From: Bathynomus jamesi | Lineage: Eukaryota > Arthropoda > Malacostraca > Isopoda > Cirolanidae | Direction: 5' to 3' | Assembly (NCBI GenBank): GCA_023014485.1 | Contig: JAJOZX010008848.1 | Location: forward strand, 23,501-87,500 | Length of the DNA: 64,000 nucleotides | Shown: piece by piece, positions 21,454 through 33,690 of the stretch | How positions within the stretch are numbered: position 1 is the first letter of the stretch | Layout: each line of letters starts with the position of its first letter | Translations under genes and position numbers: made by a program | Notes under the pieces: model-generated | What the model saw: only the letters and a program-made list of their open reading frames with translations | What the model was told of the DNA's origin: nothing | Databases searched by the model: none

Positions 21454-22297
21454 ATGTCCAAATTCGCAAACCCATTTAACATTTCATATCCAAAGGTTTC
21501 TAACCTCTTTGCTCAGTGGAATGCCCGCAGTCTCCAATCTAACTTGTCAGAATTTAAACTTTTTATTTACACCAAAAAACCCCATTTAGTGGCAGTTTGT
21601 GAGACCTGGTTAACCTCTAGACTTCAGTCTACTTTTATTAATTATACTCAGATCAGAGCAGATAGGGTTGGCCGAGTGGGTGGGGGTTTGTTATTTCTGA
21701 TTCATTCAGATTTGTGCTTTCGACCATTACCTCTCCGTCCCTTTCCAGCAGGAGTTCTCGAGGTCCTTGCTTTATCTTTAAAAGTAAACAACGGTACTTT
21801 AGATATACTCACAGTTTACAATCCACACCTTTCATTAACCACTATAGAAATTGAACACTATGCTGGTTAACTTGGTCAACAAGCTTTTATTTGTGGTGAT
21901 TTTAATGGTAGACACAGGGCTTGGGATACAGGCTCCTAACTGTACTGTGGCCATTGGTGGAAGTCTGGGTAGTGACCACTTTCCTGTCCTCACTGCTCTG
22001 CAAATTTCACTGGTATCCACTCCTCATGAACAACGTCCAACTTGGAAACTACATGACATAGATTGGAGAATTTGGCTTAGAGCACTTCCGGATGCCCCTG
22101 CTATAGAAGGATCCTTAGATGAGAAAATACAACACTTTACAGCCTTATTAGTGGAAACAAGTACCTCTACACTGAAGAAGACAACAGGAAATTTTGTTCC
22201 TAAATACCAAATGCTGGTGGACAGAGGATTGCAGTGTGGCAGTGGCCACCTGCAGTCAGACTCAGTGTTTTTATTCTCATCACCCAACTCTATATAA
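21454..22297 (+). pseudogene. ORF2 endonuclease region of the I-type element
   Basis: From about 21,454 the protein begins with a segment containing AQWNARSLQSNLSEF, then the catalytic Glu block VAVCETWLTS and RVGGGLLFLIHSD. A frameshift near 21,865 leads to the FICGDFNGRH block at 21,888. A deletion then brings the SDHFPVL block close (near 21,972). The domain would cut target DNA. Breaks and shortening make it inactive. Confidence 0.75.
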
Positions 22298-22588
22298 TAA
22301 GATCCTCCTAAATAAGGCAACTGCTATAGCTCGTCGTACTATTCGTCAGGCAAAGCAAATTTCATGGTGTCAGTTTTATTCAAAACTCAGTTTCACTACA
22401 CCTTCCACTGAGGTTTGGACTCAAATTAGGAAAATCATTAAGGGTACAGATTCACACTTCACTTACCCTATTGTTGTAAATGGTTCCATACTAAGTGATG
22501 TACGTGACAAAGCAGAAGTTTTGGGGCCTTCTTCCATTCATTTTTTGGGACTGTAGCAGTTATTGAAGATGAGGAATTTTGCAGGGAC

Positions 22589-23680
22589 ATGCAGTCTTCC
22601 TTATTTCTTGATTACAATGAAGATTATAACGTGGACTTCACATTGCAGGAATTACAATTCTCCTTAAGGCAATGTGAACATACAAGAGGTGGTGCAATGG
22701 GACTGGATAATATACATAAATATTTTCTTAGTCATCTTCCATTGGAGTACATGCCATTTCTATTATCAGCATTCAATGATAGCCTGAGCACAGGGGTCTA
22801 TCCTTCATCATTGAAATAGGCAATCATGATTCCTATCCTCAAACCACAGAAAAACCCTTCAAGTCCATCTTCATATCATCCCATATGCTTATTATCCTGC
22901 TTGGGTAAAGTACTAGAGAGGATGGTCCATCAGCGGTTGCTATGGATTTTTGAAACGCGTCACATTTTTCGAGATTCGCAGTGTGGTTTCCGTAATAAGA
23001 GAAGCACGGTGGATCAACTTCTGAGGTTGGAAACTTTCATACGCCAAGCTCTCCGATGGAAAAAATATGTTCGTTATATTTTTTTACCTCAGTCAAGCTT
23101 TTGATACCATCTCCCATACTGGCCTACTTTATAAGTTAGGCAATTTGGGGATTCATGGTAGATTACTAAGATGGTTGGACAACTTTTTGTCTAACTGCAC
23201 ATTTCAGGTGCTAATTAATGATGTCTACTCAACACCTTTCCCCTTTAAAAAGGGTGTACCCCAGGGTCCAGTTCTTAGTCCATTGTTACTCACAGCATAT
23301 ATCTCCGATATTTCAAGTATTGATCCAGTTCAATCATCAGAGTTTGCTGATGATACAGCTTTCTATGTGGCAGCTAACATCCCTTTAGAAGCCCAACAGA
23401 TAAGTTTTCATCTTGGTGCAGAACCTGGTCCTGGGGTCTTTCCCTAAATCAAGAAAAATCTAAAATTATGTTCTTTACACATCAAAAGGTTTCAGTGAAT
23501 CCTATTATCCAAATTAGTAACACCCCAGTAGCTATGGTCACATCCTACCAGTTTTTGGGAGTGGTCCTTGACAGCCCCAGACTGACTTGGTCTTGTCATA
23601 TTAACTACCTGGTAACATCTTGTACGAAATGTCTAAACTCGTTAAAATCTGTTGCCTCTCATCGATGGGGTGCAGATTGA
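22589..23680 (+). pseudogene. ORF2 reverse transcriptase of the I-type element
   Basis: The order of motifs is FTLQELQFSLRQC, GAMGLDNIHKYFL, an in-frame stop at 22,817, then AIMIPILKPQKNPS with SYHPICLLSCLGKVLERMV. QCGFRNKRSTVDQ follows, and after a frameshift the LSQAFDTISH block, GVPQGPVLSPLLL and the catalytic EFADDTAFYV. Another shift precedes QFLGVVLDS. Catalytic residues are present, but several stops and shifts break the frame. Confidence 0.82.
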
Positions 23681-24106
23681 TCTATACTTCACTTTTTACC
23701 AATCATTTATCTTAGGAAAAATAAAGTATGCTGATGTTGTTTATGATTCAGCCTCTTTCACCTTGAAGAAGAAACTGGAAACATTGCATAATTCTGGCAT
23801 GCACCTTGTTTTAGGTGCCTGCCTATCAACTCCTATTATTGCCCTGCAGGGTGAGACTGGTCTCCATGCCCTTCAGTATGATAGAGATATCTCTACACTG
23901 AGGAAGTACTTCAATATTCTGGCTTCCCCCTTTTCCCACCCCTTACGTCAGTCATTCGAGGTGGATTATCCTTTGATCCTTGCAGTGGACTGGACTGTGG
24001 CAAATAAGCCACCTTTCTTCTTAGAGCTACCGGACTTCTTTATAAGTATCAATTACATTTTAAATTTTTTACAGTTCCAGTATTCCCTTCTTTCCCACCT
24101 TGGAGA

Positions 24107-24796
24107 TTGCATCTGGTACCAACCTGTCTGTCTCTCCCATTTTTATATGAACCTCCTGTCCCCAAAGAAGTGATTGTGCAGTGTTTCACAGCATACTTGG
24201 AAGAGAAGTATCCAGATTACTTGTATATTTATACTGATGGATCTAAGATAGATGTGCCTGGACCATCTTGTTCATCAGCTGTTTTCATTTCAAATCATAA
24301 AAGGTGTTTTTCCTGGAAACTATTCCCCAATCATAGTATACAGGCAGCAGAGTTATTTGCCATCCAACAGGCATTGTTTTTGGTATCCAGAAGTAATGCT
24401 TGTAATGTCCTAATAATTACAGACTCCCAGACCTCTTTTCACCTGATCAACTCACCCACACTCACTACATATCTGGCCTTAACAACTTCTATCCATTCTT
24501 TACTGAAGACCCTCTCTGCTTCAGGTATTCTGGTTTCCTTCCAGTGGGTTCCAAGCCATGTTGGAATTACAGGTAATGAGATGGTTGATACACTGACCAG
24601 GGCTGCTCATTCCCTCCCTGCTACAACTTCGCTATATTTCCACCCAGGCGAGGGTTTTGCAGTAGCTAAAGTGGCAGAGCAAAATGATTACAAAACCCAA
24701 TGGGAGAGATTACAGAACTCGACTCTGGAATGTTTAAGCCTTCTTGGAGCACAAGAAATTGGCCTGTACCATCTTCCCACTATAAAGCTTCTATAA
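24107..24796 (+). pseudogene. ORF2 RNase H domain of the I-type element
   Basis: This 229-residue stretch has the full RNase H pattern: YIYTDGSKI (first Asp), QAAELFAIQQAL (Glu), LIITDSQTSF (second Asp) and WVPSHVGITGNEMVDTL (His and last Asp). The domain itself is open without breaks, and it would remove RNA from RNA-DNA hybrids during retrotransposition. It connects through frameshifts to the RT upstream and the C-terminal motif downstream. Confidence 0.85.
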
Positions 24797-25002
24797 TATT
24801 TAGATTCCATTCTGGCCATGTAGGCCTTCAGGCTTACTTACACCGGATTGGACTAGCCTTCTCCCCATTATGTGTTAGTTGTAATTTACCAGAGACACTG
24901 TCCCATTTCTTTCTTTTTTGTCCATGTTATACTAGGCAAAGGAAAAAAATTAAGATTCTCTCTTTTGCAATATGGTGTCAGGGACTTTACCAGTCCTATT
25001 AG
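24700..25002 (+). pseudogene. ORF2 C-terminal zinc-finger-like tail
   Basis: After the RNase H, a shifted frame encodes FRFHSGHVGLQAYLHRIG, then a cysteine/histidine motif CVSCNLPETLSHFFLFCPCY, as found at the C-terminus of I/Jockey ORF2. The stop at 25,000 leads into a 3' UTR of about 440 bp ending near 25,445. Confidence 0.7.
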
Positions 25003-25445
25003 GTGGGGATAGTTTTTCTCCCCAATTGATAAACTTCACTATGGACCAAGTATTCAAGTTTGTAGTGGCATCTGGGTGGTTGAAAGGGTTTTAAATCTTG
25101 CATTATATACCAATTTTCATTCCCACAGGTTTATTAGTCAGTTACCTCCTAGTTACTCCATCTGGCTGTTACTGTTGACTTAGTACTTGGTTCCATTTTT
25201 CAGTTCATATTTCGTAGAACTAACAGGCCTCATGTTCATCCCTTTCTGAGTGTTCTGGAATTGGCCCCAGAACTGAAGAGGGTAATGGTGTACTTTCTCT
25301 ATTTCTGTCCCATTCCAATAATAATAGACCCAGCACTTGATGTAGGAACAGCGGAAGTTCTCCCGTGGAACAAGGTGTTTTGGTCTTGGAGGATGTAAAT
25401 AGCCTTATTGGCTGAGCTCCTCCATATAAAACTTCAATCAATCAT

Positions 25446-26544
25446 CGATTGTTTGTTTGTTGGCTTGAGAGTTTACTCGATAGTTTATGAACTTTTGTAC
25501 CTCATTTTAATATGCTTGTGTGTTCATAAACCTTGTGGTTGGTAGCACATTAAATTAACAAATAATTTAATATGCTTGAATGTAAGCTAGTAGGGTGGCT
25601 CAAATAATTTATCCTGGGCCGAATGGTTAACCTCTACCTTGGCATGTGCTACAGCTAGTATGATTATAAGTATGCCATGGTTAAAGAAAAGAAACCCTGA
25701 AATTAGATTTAAAAAAAATTAGAACAAGGCCTATTTTCAGCCTTAACTGGGACCTAAATTTTTAGCCTAGTCTAACAAAATTTTATGCCAAAAACAGTTT
25801 GTAGGTCTGGCTCTGCCACTATAGTCGACACTTTTGTTTAGTGGTCCCAATTTTTGAGACTTCAAAAAAAAAATGTTAGATTAAGTATTTTATGCAGTTA
25901 GGACAAAACCGAAAGCCACGCCAATAACCCGTGGTTGCCATTGTTCAAAGTTGACTTGCGAAATTGCTGAAGAATCTTGTATTACCAACTAACTTAGCAT
26001 ACACCAAACTTGGGCATGAGATTTATGCTGATGGGTATCGTAAAATGTAGGCTAGCTGTAGATGATTAATTTATCTATCATGGATAACCTCGATAGGCTA
26101 AGTCCAAGTACATTCATGTCCATATGTAGGCCTAAGACTAATTTAATGTATGTATGAATTGGACGTTGCTTTCAACTTGGTCAGAAATTTGGTGAGTTAA
26201 AAATCTTGTGGCTGCAAATTTACATAACCTAGATCTTGTAGCACCACTACGTTTGAGTTTAAATATCTTTAATTCAGATGTATGCATATGATATAGTACT
26301 AGTTTGAGGATATTTCCAGAGTTTGGTACAGTTTGCACCAAGGGTGAGTGTGAATAGGGCTGACCCACCAACATGCTGCACAGAGATTGCACCCAAATTA
26401 CATTACATTTCGTTTGGAAAACATGAAGCCACTGGGGCCTATTAAGGTTATTCAAGTTATGAGCTAATAATAATAGAATCCTGCAAAATATCAATCTCAA
26501 ATCAGCTAACTAATGTACTGTATGTACATCATCATTTTTGGTAA
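25446..26544. other. Gene-free AT-rich interval
   Basis: I see no coding pattern, RNA gene or terminal repeat here. The open stretch on the minus strand at 26,138-26,500 has no recognisable motif. Confidence 0.5.
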
Positions 26545-27583
26545 ATATTTGGCTGGACACAGGGGCTACATTTTTTATCAAAATTACATTTTTCTAGTGT
26601 AGTTTTCTCTGCTTTGTTCAAATCTGATACCCATTTCTTGTGCAAATGAATAGAAACTCTTTTTTTTTTCCATTCCAAAATATGGAGTGTTTTTACTCAT
26701 TTGCACAAGAAATGTGTGTCAAATTCCAACAAAGCAGAGAAAACTACACCAGAAAAATGTAATTCTGATAAAAAACTAGCTAACCTAACCTAACCAACAT
26801 AACGTAACTAACATGTGCAAATGTAAAGAAATAAGAATTTGTTTACATTTATTTGGGAGTCATATTTCGTCATATTTGCACAGGAAATGAAGGTTATATT
26901 TCAACAGAGCACACCAAAATACACTAGAATGTATTTTTTTTTCAACTATAGGCCATATCATTTTCATTTTCGTCATTTTCGTTTAAACTAACTAAAATAT
27001 CATTACTTAACCTAACCAATTTTCATTTTTGTTTAAATTAACTAAAATATCATTACTTAACCTAACCTGATCAGTTGGCCTAACAGGTTAATATTGGTTA
27101 TTTCACCTAAATATCTTCTGATCTTTTCGTATTAGGCACTTACTGTCACATTTTGGGCAAGTTAAGGATGAGAGAATAACACCGTAATTGATAAAAACAT
27201 CCAATGCTTTCTCTTCATCTAGGGCACATGACGAATCAAGTTCTCAAAGTCAGAAACCACATGAACAGCACGTCATAATTCTGTCATAAACACGACCAAA
27301 CTGAATCCAATTAGAAAAAAAAAAATAGACAAAACAGAAACCAAGCAACTAATTAAGTTGCAGAGTAGCGAAAAAATAGCCCAATCAGGAAAAATATTTT
27401 CTGAAAAAAAGTATATTATAGCCAAAACCGGAAATATTCACTATAAAAATGTAACTTGTAATTTTTTCTATAATCTTGCATTTCCACAAAAAATGATTAG
27501 TACCATCATAAAGAGCATGAAAAATAGTGCTAGTAAAACACAACCTCTCATTTCTCGTTAGACCCTGTGTCCAGCCAAATATT
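26545..27583. mobile_element. 1.0-kb MITE with TIRs and internal hairpin
   Basis: The left end atatttggctggacacaggg and the complementary right end at 27,564-27,583 form the TIR. Inside, 26,580-26,768 folds into a hairpin with arms containing agttttctctgctttgttc and its complement. Three clusters of the CCTAA/TTAGG motif lie at 26,787-26,800, 27,007-27,017 and 27,058-27,068. There is no coding capacity and no superfamily assigned. Confidence 0.7.
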
Positions 27584-28344
27584 AACCTCATTTTTTTTAG
27601 TAGAAAATAATTAAAACTTAAATTTGGCATTAAGGGCTTTGAATTTTATACCTAAATTTTTTTTACTTTACCTTGATACTATCTTTGGCTTTTCTTGCCA
27701 GATTATGTAAACTGGTCACCAGCCTCCAGGTATCAGGAATTGTGTATACTGTATTGATAGTTGGTGCCAATTGAAATAGGCTAACTTAGTAGAACCCTAC
27801 CTATTACAAAAAAGAAAAATGGGCATATAATTTTATTGGTACCAATATATATATAGCAAAGAACAAAAACCTGGTAATATGAAACCTAGATCCTATTGTG
27901 GAAATGGTTTTAACTTTCCCTTAAATTTGGTATAAGTGTACTACTGACATTTCCTAGGCTATATTACCTCAATGGTATTATCAGTGTGCATATTCCTTCA
28001 AATTTTTTAGCCTTGGTCAGTAAGAGCTTATCAATGCCAGTACACTACACCAGGGTGAATGTGAAGTTGATTGGTTGACTAGTTCTATTGAGTAATTTGG
28101 CAGTGTAAGTGATAGGGGGCCTATATATATAAATTCTTAAAAAGGGAGGGAAGTGATGCAGATCTTATAGAAAATTAAAAAGGATACAGATTCCTGATCT
28201 AATAGCACTATTAATCTAAACAGGGACTTCAGTTTGAAACCCAAATTCAGAAGTTTTACAGAAATTTTCAAAATATGGTGCATCACTTTCCAAGCTAAAA
28301 TATTTGTTTCAGATCTGAGTAAATGTTGAAAACATGTTAGTGGA

Positions 28345-28740
28345 ATTTTTTTTTTTTTTCATAAAAGTAGGTTTTTCTGATATATTTTCTGGTGCTGTGT
28401 TCAAATATGATCTTTGTTTCAACTGCAAATGATTCTAGGTTAGATCGGGTTTTCGCTTGTAATTTTCAGTGTTCTTATCTGATATCAATGTATTTTTTGT
28501 GGGAAATGCTCTTGCTGAAAATTATATGAGGAAACTTAACTTAACCTAACCTAGAATCATTGGCAATTGAAATGAAAGCCATATTTGAAAAAATAGTGAT
28601 ATTAGAAAAGAATACTGAAAATTATATGATGAAACTTAACCTTGACAACCTAGAATCATTTGTCAGTGAAATGGTCATATTTGAACAAAGCACCACAAAA
28701 TAGCTACATCAGAAAAACCTATTTTTGTGCAAAAAAACAT
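28345..28740. repeat. Fold-back repeat with CCTAA motif
   Basis: Arms at about 28,360-28,440 and 28,655-28,740 are imperfect complements (taggtttttctgatatatttt against its inverse). A second inner repeat surrounds aacttaacttaacctaacct near 28,535-28,555. It resembles the hairpins at 26,580-26,768 and 17,320-17,510. Confidence 0.65.
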
Positions 28741-29479
28741 CCACCAGCATCTTTTTAACATTAACTCAAATCTTTGAAGTCAACTTTTTAGATTATATAG
28801 ATTGGGGCATTCCAGGACAAATCACCCAAAAATTAAAAAATTTGTCACCACTCCAACCTGGATTTTAATGAAAATTGACATATGGGGTTCTTCCAGGTGC
28901 TGATTTCACTGGTTCAAATGAAAAAGTTATATGCCCCATAGTTTTTGAGATATGGGGCCCCATTTTACCACCTAACTTTAATAGGCAATAACTCCCAAAT
29001 ATCTTACCGTACACCTATAAAACTATACATTTTTAGAATCAGCATGAAGAGATATATTAAATGATACCATATTCAAATGTGTAGAACAATAATGAAAATT
29101 TTCCCTTCCTTTTTTATTTTTATTTTTATTTTTGACCCCCCCCCCCCCCCCCCCCTAGACAGTGAAATCCAAAAAAAAATTTCATTTATTTAATGCCATT
29201 AATTGTTAAAAGATACAAACAATAAAAAATGTGGGTATCAAGTTGCAAGATATTTTAAAAATTATTGAAAAAATATGTACATTGGCATTTGTACATTGTA
29301 CATTGAAATTTTGACATTTTTACACAGACTAAAATAGAGAACTACAAATGATATATTTACATCCTGTGTATAACTCATATTCACGCAGTCTCTCTCAAAT
29401 GTTTGTTAATTATGCTTATTTTGAGTCAAATCATATCTTATTTTTGAGATTTAAGATTGTGTATTTTTAGTAATGAAAA

Positions 29480-29798
29480 ATGGTTAGATACTGTGATGAT
29501 CCTTTACAAAAACATAAGAAAAAGACACACAAGGATATAAGAACCATCAGCCAATCACTTTATGATTGATGTAAATGGAAACTACAAAGGAATACTGTAC
29601 TATGTAGCAACTGTAGAAAATTATTGACCCAGAGACCAGAGTTGCTATCAACATCACAAAGTGAAGAGTCTGATCACAATCAGTCTTCTGAGAATGTTAT
29701 TTCAGAAAGTGATGAATATGATCCAAGTATATCAAGTAATGCCAAAGAAGAGGTTTCTCAAGTTCTAGAAAGTCTTGCTGTGACTCCAGTGAAGAAGT
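29480..29798 (+). pseudogene. Transposase exon 1 of the long-TIR element
   Basis: The ATG at 29,480 opens MVRYCDDPLQKHKKKTHKD, then Cys pairs that may bind zinc (CKWK...VLCSNCRKLL), then an acidic Ser-rich segment. One in-frame TGA (about 29,567) interrupts it. The exon ends at 29,798 before a canonical gtaagt donor. Joined to 29,987 the frame reads KKYGLGSSRKEA. Confidence 0.65.
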
Positions 29799-29986
29799 GT
29801 AAGTATTTAATGATAGGTACTTTTCATATTTATAATTTTTTTATTTATTTATTTATAATGCATTTACTTTCAAGACAGTTTTTCAGCAGTTACTGAAAAA
29901 CTTAATGAAATTAATATGTTGACATATTAATTATTATTCTCCATATATATCAAATGGAGTCATATTTATTAATTAAAAAATTTCAG

Positions 29987-30134
29987 ATGGTTTGGGTTCC
30001 TCAAGAAAAGAAGCAAAAGCTATTCAAACAATAGAAAAAGCATGTCGTTCTTTAAAATGAAAGCTAGAAACAAGTTTAGAAATTGAGATCCCAAGCCCAT
30101 CAAAAGCTACAAAGTTGGATCATGAAACTCAAAG
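29987..30134 (+). pseudogene. Transposase exon 2 of the long-TIR element
   Basis: This follows a tttcag acceptor and ends at a gtatga donor. It encodes GLGSSRKEAKAIQTIEKACRSLK, one in-frame TGA, then KLETSLEIEIPSPSKATKLDHETQ. It joins exon 3 at 31,384 in phase to give TQRSMIHLMNEL. Confidence 0.65.
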
Positions 30135-30302
30135 GTATGAATTTTAAAATGATACGCTATTATTAAGTAGGAATATACCTAAACTAAAACTGAAGCATAA
30201 AAACAAAATGTAGGTATTTACCTAAAGATTGGAGATCAATGGGCCCATTAAATCATTTGGAATTCATTTGGTCACAAAATAATTTTGGTTTAATTTGACT
30301 CT

Positions 30303-31310
30303 ATCTCAAAGAATGCTCATTTTGTTACGCTTGAAATCAATATTATCTCAAAGAATGCTCATTTTGTTACGCTTGAAATCAATATTATCTCAAAGAATGC
30401 TCATTTTGTTACGCTTGAAATCAATATTATCTCAAAGAATGCTCATTTTGTTACGCTTGAAATCAATATTATCTCAAAGAATGCTCATTTTGTTACGCTT
30501 GAAATCAATATTATCTCAAAGAATGCTCATTTTGTTACGCTTGAAATCAATATTATCTCAAAGAATGCTCATTTTGTTACGCTTGAAATCAATATTATCT
30601 CAAAGAATGCTCATTTTGTTACGCTTGAAATCAATATTATCTCAAAGAATGCTCATTTTGTTACGCTTGAAATCAATATTATCTCAAAGAATGCTCATTT
30701 TGTTACGCTTGAAATCAATATTATCTCAAAGAATGCTCATTTTGTTACGCTTGAAATCAATATTATCTCAAAGAATGCTCATTTTGTTACGCTTGAAATC
30801 AATATTATCTCAAAGAATGCTCATTTTGTTACGCTTGAAATCAATATTATCTCAAAGAATGCTCATTTTGTTACGCTTGAAATCAATATTATCTCAAAGA
30901 ATGCTCATTTTGTTACGCTTGAAATCAATATTATCTCAAAGAATGCTCATTTTGTTACGCTTGAAATCAATATTATCTCAAAGAATGCTCATTTTGTTAC
31001 GCTTGAAATCAATATTATCTCAAAGAATGCTCATTTTGTTACGCTTGAAATCAATATTATCTCAAAGAATGCTCATTTTGTTACGCTTGAAATCAATATT
31101 ATCTCAAAGAATGCTCATTTTGTTACGCTTGAAATCAATATTATCTCAAAGAATGCTCATTTTGTTACGCTTGAAATCAATATTATCTCAAAGAATGCTC
31201 ATTTTGTTACGCTTGAAATCAATATTATCTCAAAGAATGCTCATTTTGTTACGCTTGAAATCAATATTATCTCAAAGAATGCTCATTTTGTTACGCTTGA
31301 AATCAATATT
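30303..31310 (+). repeat. 24 perfect tandem copies of a 42-bp repeat
   Basis: A 42-bp unit starting atctcaaagaatgctcattt is repeated 24 times without a visible change. It lies inside the intron between transposase exons 2 and 3 (30,135-31,383). Because 42 is divisible by three and the unit has no stop in one frame, a spurious 339-residue ORF spans it. The translated unit is 14 residues long. Confidence 0.97.
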
Positions 31311-31383
31311 ATAATCCAAAAAATTTAATATGCACATGTAATGTTTTGTTTATAGCTATTATACATTCATGAATTTGTTTCAG

Positions 31384-32568
31384 GTCAATGATTCATCTCA
31401 TGAATGAACTGGTTGAAGCTTTCCATTCTACTGACAGTTATGAGAGGAAACTTAAAATATTGACATTATCTCCATTTACCATATCAAAAACTATAAGTCT
31501 ATTTCAGACAACTGAATATTTAGTTAAGAAAAGCAGAAATATAAAACAAAGACTTGGAATTATTCCTGTAGTTCTTGGTGACTTTTCAGAAAACTACTCA
31601 TTTGTAGTACAGGATGCAGCCCAAGGTTTTCATTGGGAAAATACCCAATGCACAGTGCATCCCTAAAAGTTGTTATATTATAAGGAACCAGAAAGTAATG
31701 AAACAAAACATTCAAGTTATTGTTTTTTATCTCCAAATACAAAACATAACACTACAATGGTTTACACTTTTTTAAATACACTCATACCTATTATTAGAAA
31801 ATCCCACCTTCATATCAAAAAATTACATTATTTTTCTGATGGATGTGCAGGACAATATAAAAATCATTTCAACTTTGTTAACATTTGTAAACATGAAGAT
31901 TATTTTGGGCTGGAATGTGAGTGGCATTTCTTTGCCACAAACCATGGTAAGAGTGCTTGTGATGGGATTGGGGGTACAGTGGAAAGATCTGTAGCCAGAG
32001 CGAGTATGCAGAGAACATTCACAAATCAAATATTAACACCAGAAGATATGTTTGAATTTTGTTCAAACAATATAAGTGACAGCATAAATTTTTTTTTAAT
32101 AAATTCTGTAGAAATTGAAGCTATGGAAAATTTTTTGTGACACATGAAAAAAGTATGCGGCTAACAGGAACACAAAAATTCCACAGATTTGTACCTATTA
32201 ATGCAAATAACAAAAACATTTGAATTATCTTCTGATGAAGTTGGTGAGGTGAGGATTATAAGGAAAGCTTTTCTGGGTGAAGATAATGTTGAAGTTAATC
32301 CAAAAATAGGAGAGTACATAGTTTGTACTTACATGATCAGAAATGGTTGGGATTTGTACATTCCTATAATGAGGAATTTGATGACTTTGAGGTTAGCTTT
32401 TTGCACCCATCAGGATATAGTGTTTACTATTACTTTCCACAAATTAGAGATACATGCTACATATCAAGAGATAAAATTTTAGGTTTATTAAGCATACCAA
32501 CTTTAAAGCCAGGAACAATGCGTATTCAATATGTTTTCCCAGAAAATGAGTTGAAAAAACTCATGTAA
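31384..32568 (+). pseudogene. Transposase exon 3: DDE-like core
   Basis: After a tttcag acceptor the exon encodes the main domain. Acidic blocks suggestive of a DDE-type nuclease are GDFSENYSF, HYFSDGCAGQYKNHF and WHFFATNHGKSACDGIGG. A single in-frame TAA near 31,664 and frameshifts at about 32,140, 32,215 and 32,335 interrupt it. The C-terminal part reads WLGFVHSYNEEFDDFEVSFLHPSG. I recognise this DFxENY / HGK.xCDGxGG pattern from uncharacterised invertebrate proteins that look transposon-derived. I cannot name the superfamily with certainty. Confidence 0.7.
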
Positions 32569-33143
32569 TTATGAATCAACTTGATGTAATGTGTGTGTTC
32601 AATTTGTATTTTTGCTGTTTATTTTCATCCATGTGAATATATCATTTGTAGTTCTCTATTTTAGTATGCAGGCATAAAAATGTCAAAATTTCACAATGTA
32701 AATATTTTTTCAATAATTTTTAAAATATCTTGCAACTTGATACCCACATTTTTTATTGTTTGTATCTTTTAACAATTAATGGAAGTTTAATAAATGAAAA
32801 TTTCTTTTTTGGATTTACTGCCTAGAGGGGGTGGGGTCAAAAATAAAAAAAGGGGGGGGGGGATTTTTCATTATTGTTCTACACATTTGAATGTGGTATC
32901 ATTTACTAGATCTCTTCATGCTGATTCTAAAAATGTATAGTTTTATAGGTCTACGGTAAGATGTTTGGGAGTTATTGCCCATTAAAGTTAGGTGGTAAAG
33001 TGGGGGCCCATATCTCAAAAACTATGGGTCATAGAACTTTTTTTTTTTGACCAGTGAAATCAGCACCCGGAGGAACCACATATGTCAATTTTCAAGTAGG
33101 AGTGGTGACATGTATTGGGTGATCTCTCCTGGAATGCCCCAAT

Positions 33144-33690
33144 TATTAGATTGAGTAACTATTTGCATCACTTTTCCTATTTTCTATAGGGTTTCGAGTC
33201 ACTTGCTGCGCTTTACAGAATCGCTGTATTACTTCTAAACTTCTTATGCATTTTTGATGGAAAATTGGTATACTAAATCTGGTACATTTTTGCCAAACTT
33301 TTTAGTTTGGAATGGAGGTTAAAGTTAAGATCTAGGACTATGCCTTACCCACAGTTAAAAAGAATATAAACCAAGTCTACAGTTGAGAAGAGTAAAAATA
33401 AATTGTAAAAGAAGGTAAGGCATGTGCCTAAGCTAGTCAAAATTACTAGGTACTGTAGCTAATAGCTTGTTGTGATAAGAAAATGTGGTTATGTTCTATT
33501 TTATTTAGACTTTCCAGTTTGTTCATAATAAGCCCTTGGGCTATTTCAAAATAAAAAAATTCGATTAACTTAGCAAAAATTACTAAGTTTACAACCCATA
33601 GTAGGTCTAGCTATAAATTGTAAAGAATTAAGATCCCCCTTTAAGTTTCAATTTAGTAGTTAAGCTCTTGTTTTTACTAAAGAAAATTTG
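33144..33690. other. Gene-free interval
   Basis: AT-rich sequence between the long-TIR element and the decayed CR1 remnant. I see no feature. Confidence 0.5.

Larger units (their letters stand above)
16800..25445 (+). mobile_element. I/Jockey-type non-LTR retrotransposon with RNase H, interrupted
   Basis: Components in order are an ORF1 start at 16,878, a hAT insertion at 17,003-18,291, more ORF1 to 18,501, about 1.9 kb of inserted AT-rich sequence, ORF1 zinc-knuckle part (20,400-21,310), ORF2 endonuclease (21,454-21,970), RT (22,590-23,450), RNase H (24,107-24,700) and a C-terminal CCHC-like motif (to 25,002). A 3' UTR then ends near 25,445 in short tcaatcaatc repeats. RNase H in a non-LTR ORF2 points to the I superfamily. 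At least eight frameshifts make it a fossil. Confidence 0.8.
28801..33143 (+). mobile_element. 4.3-kb DNA transposon with ~550-bp TIRs
   Basis: The left TIR (28,801 to about 29,350) and right TIR (about 32,600-33,143) are diverged complements of each other over roughly 550 bp, starting attggggcattccagga. Between them a spliced transposase gene lies on the plus strand (29,480-32,568). A clear target duplication is not visible, partly because the outermost att/aat may belong to either the TIR or the flank. The transposase type is discussed with its exons. Confidence 0.85.

Noticed and set aside
30295..31314. 339-residue ORF made of a 14-residue repeat
   Set aside because: It is the 42-bp array read in one frame and lies inside a transposase intron bounded by good splice sites.
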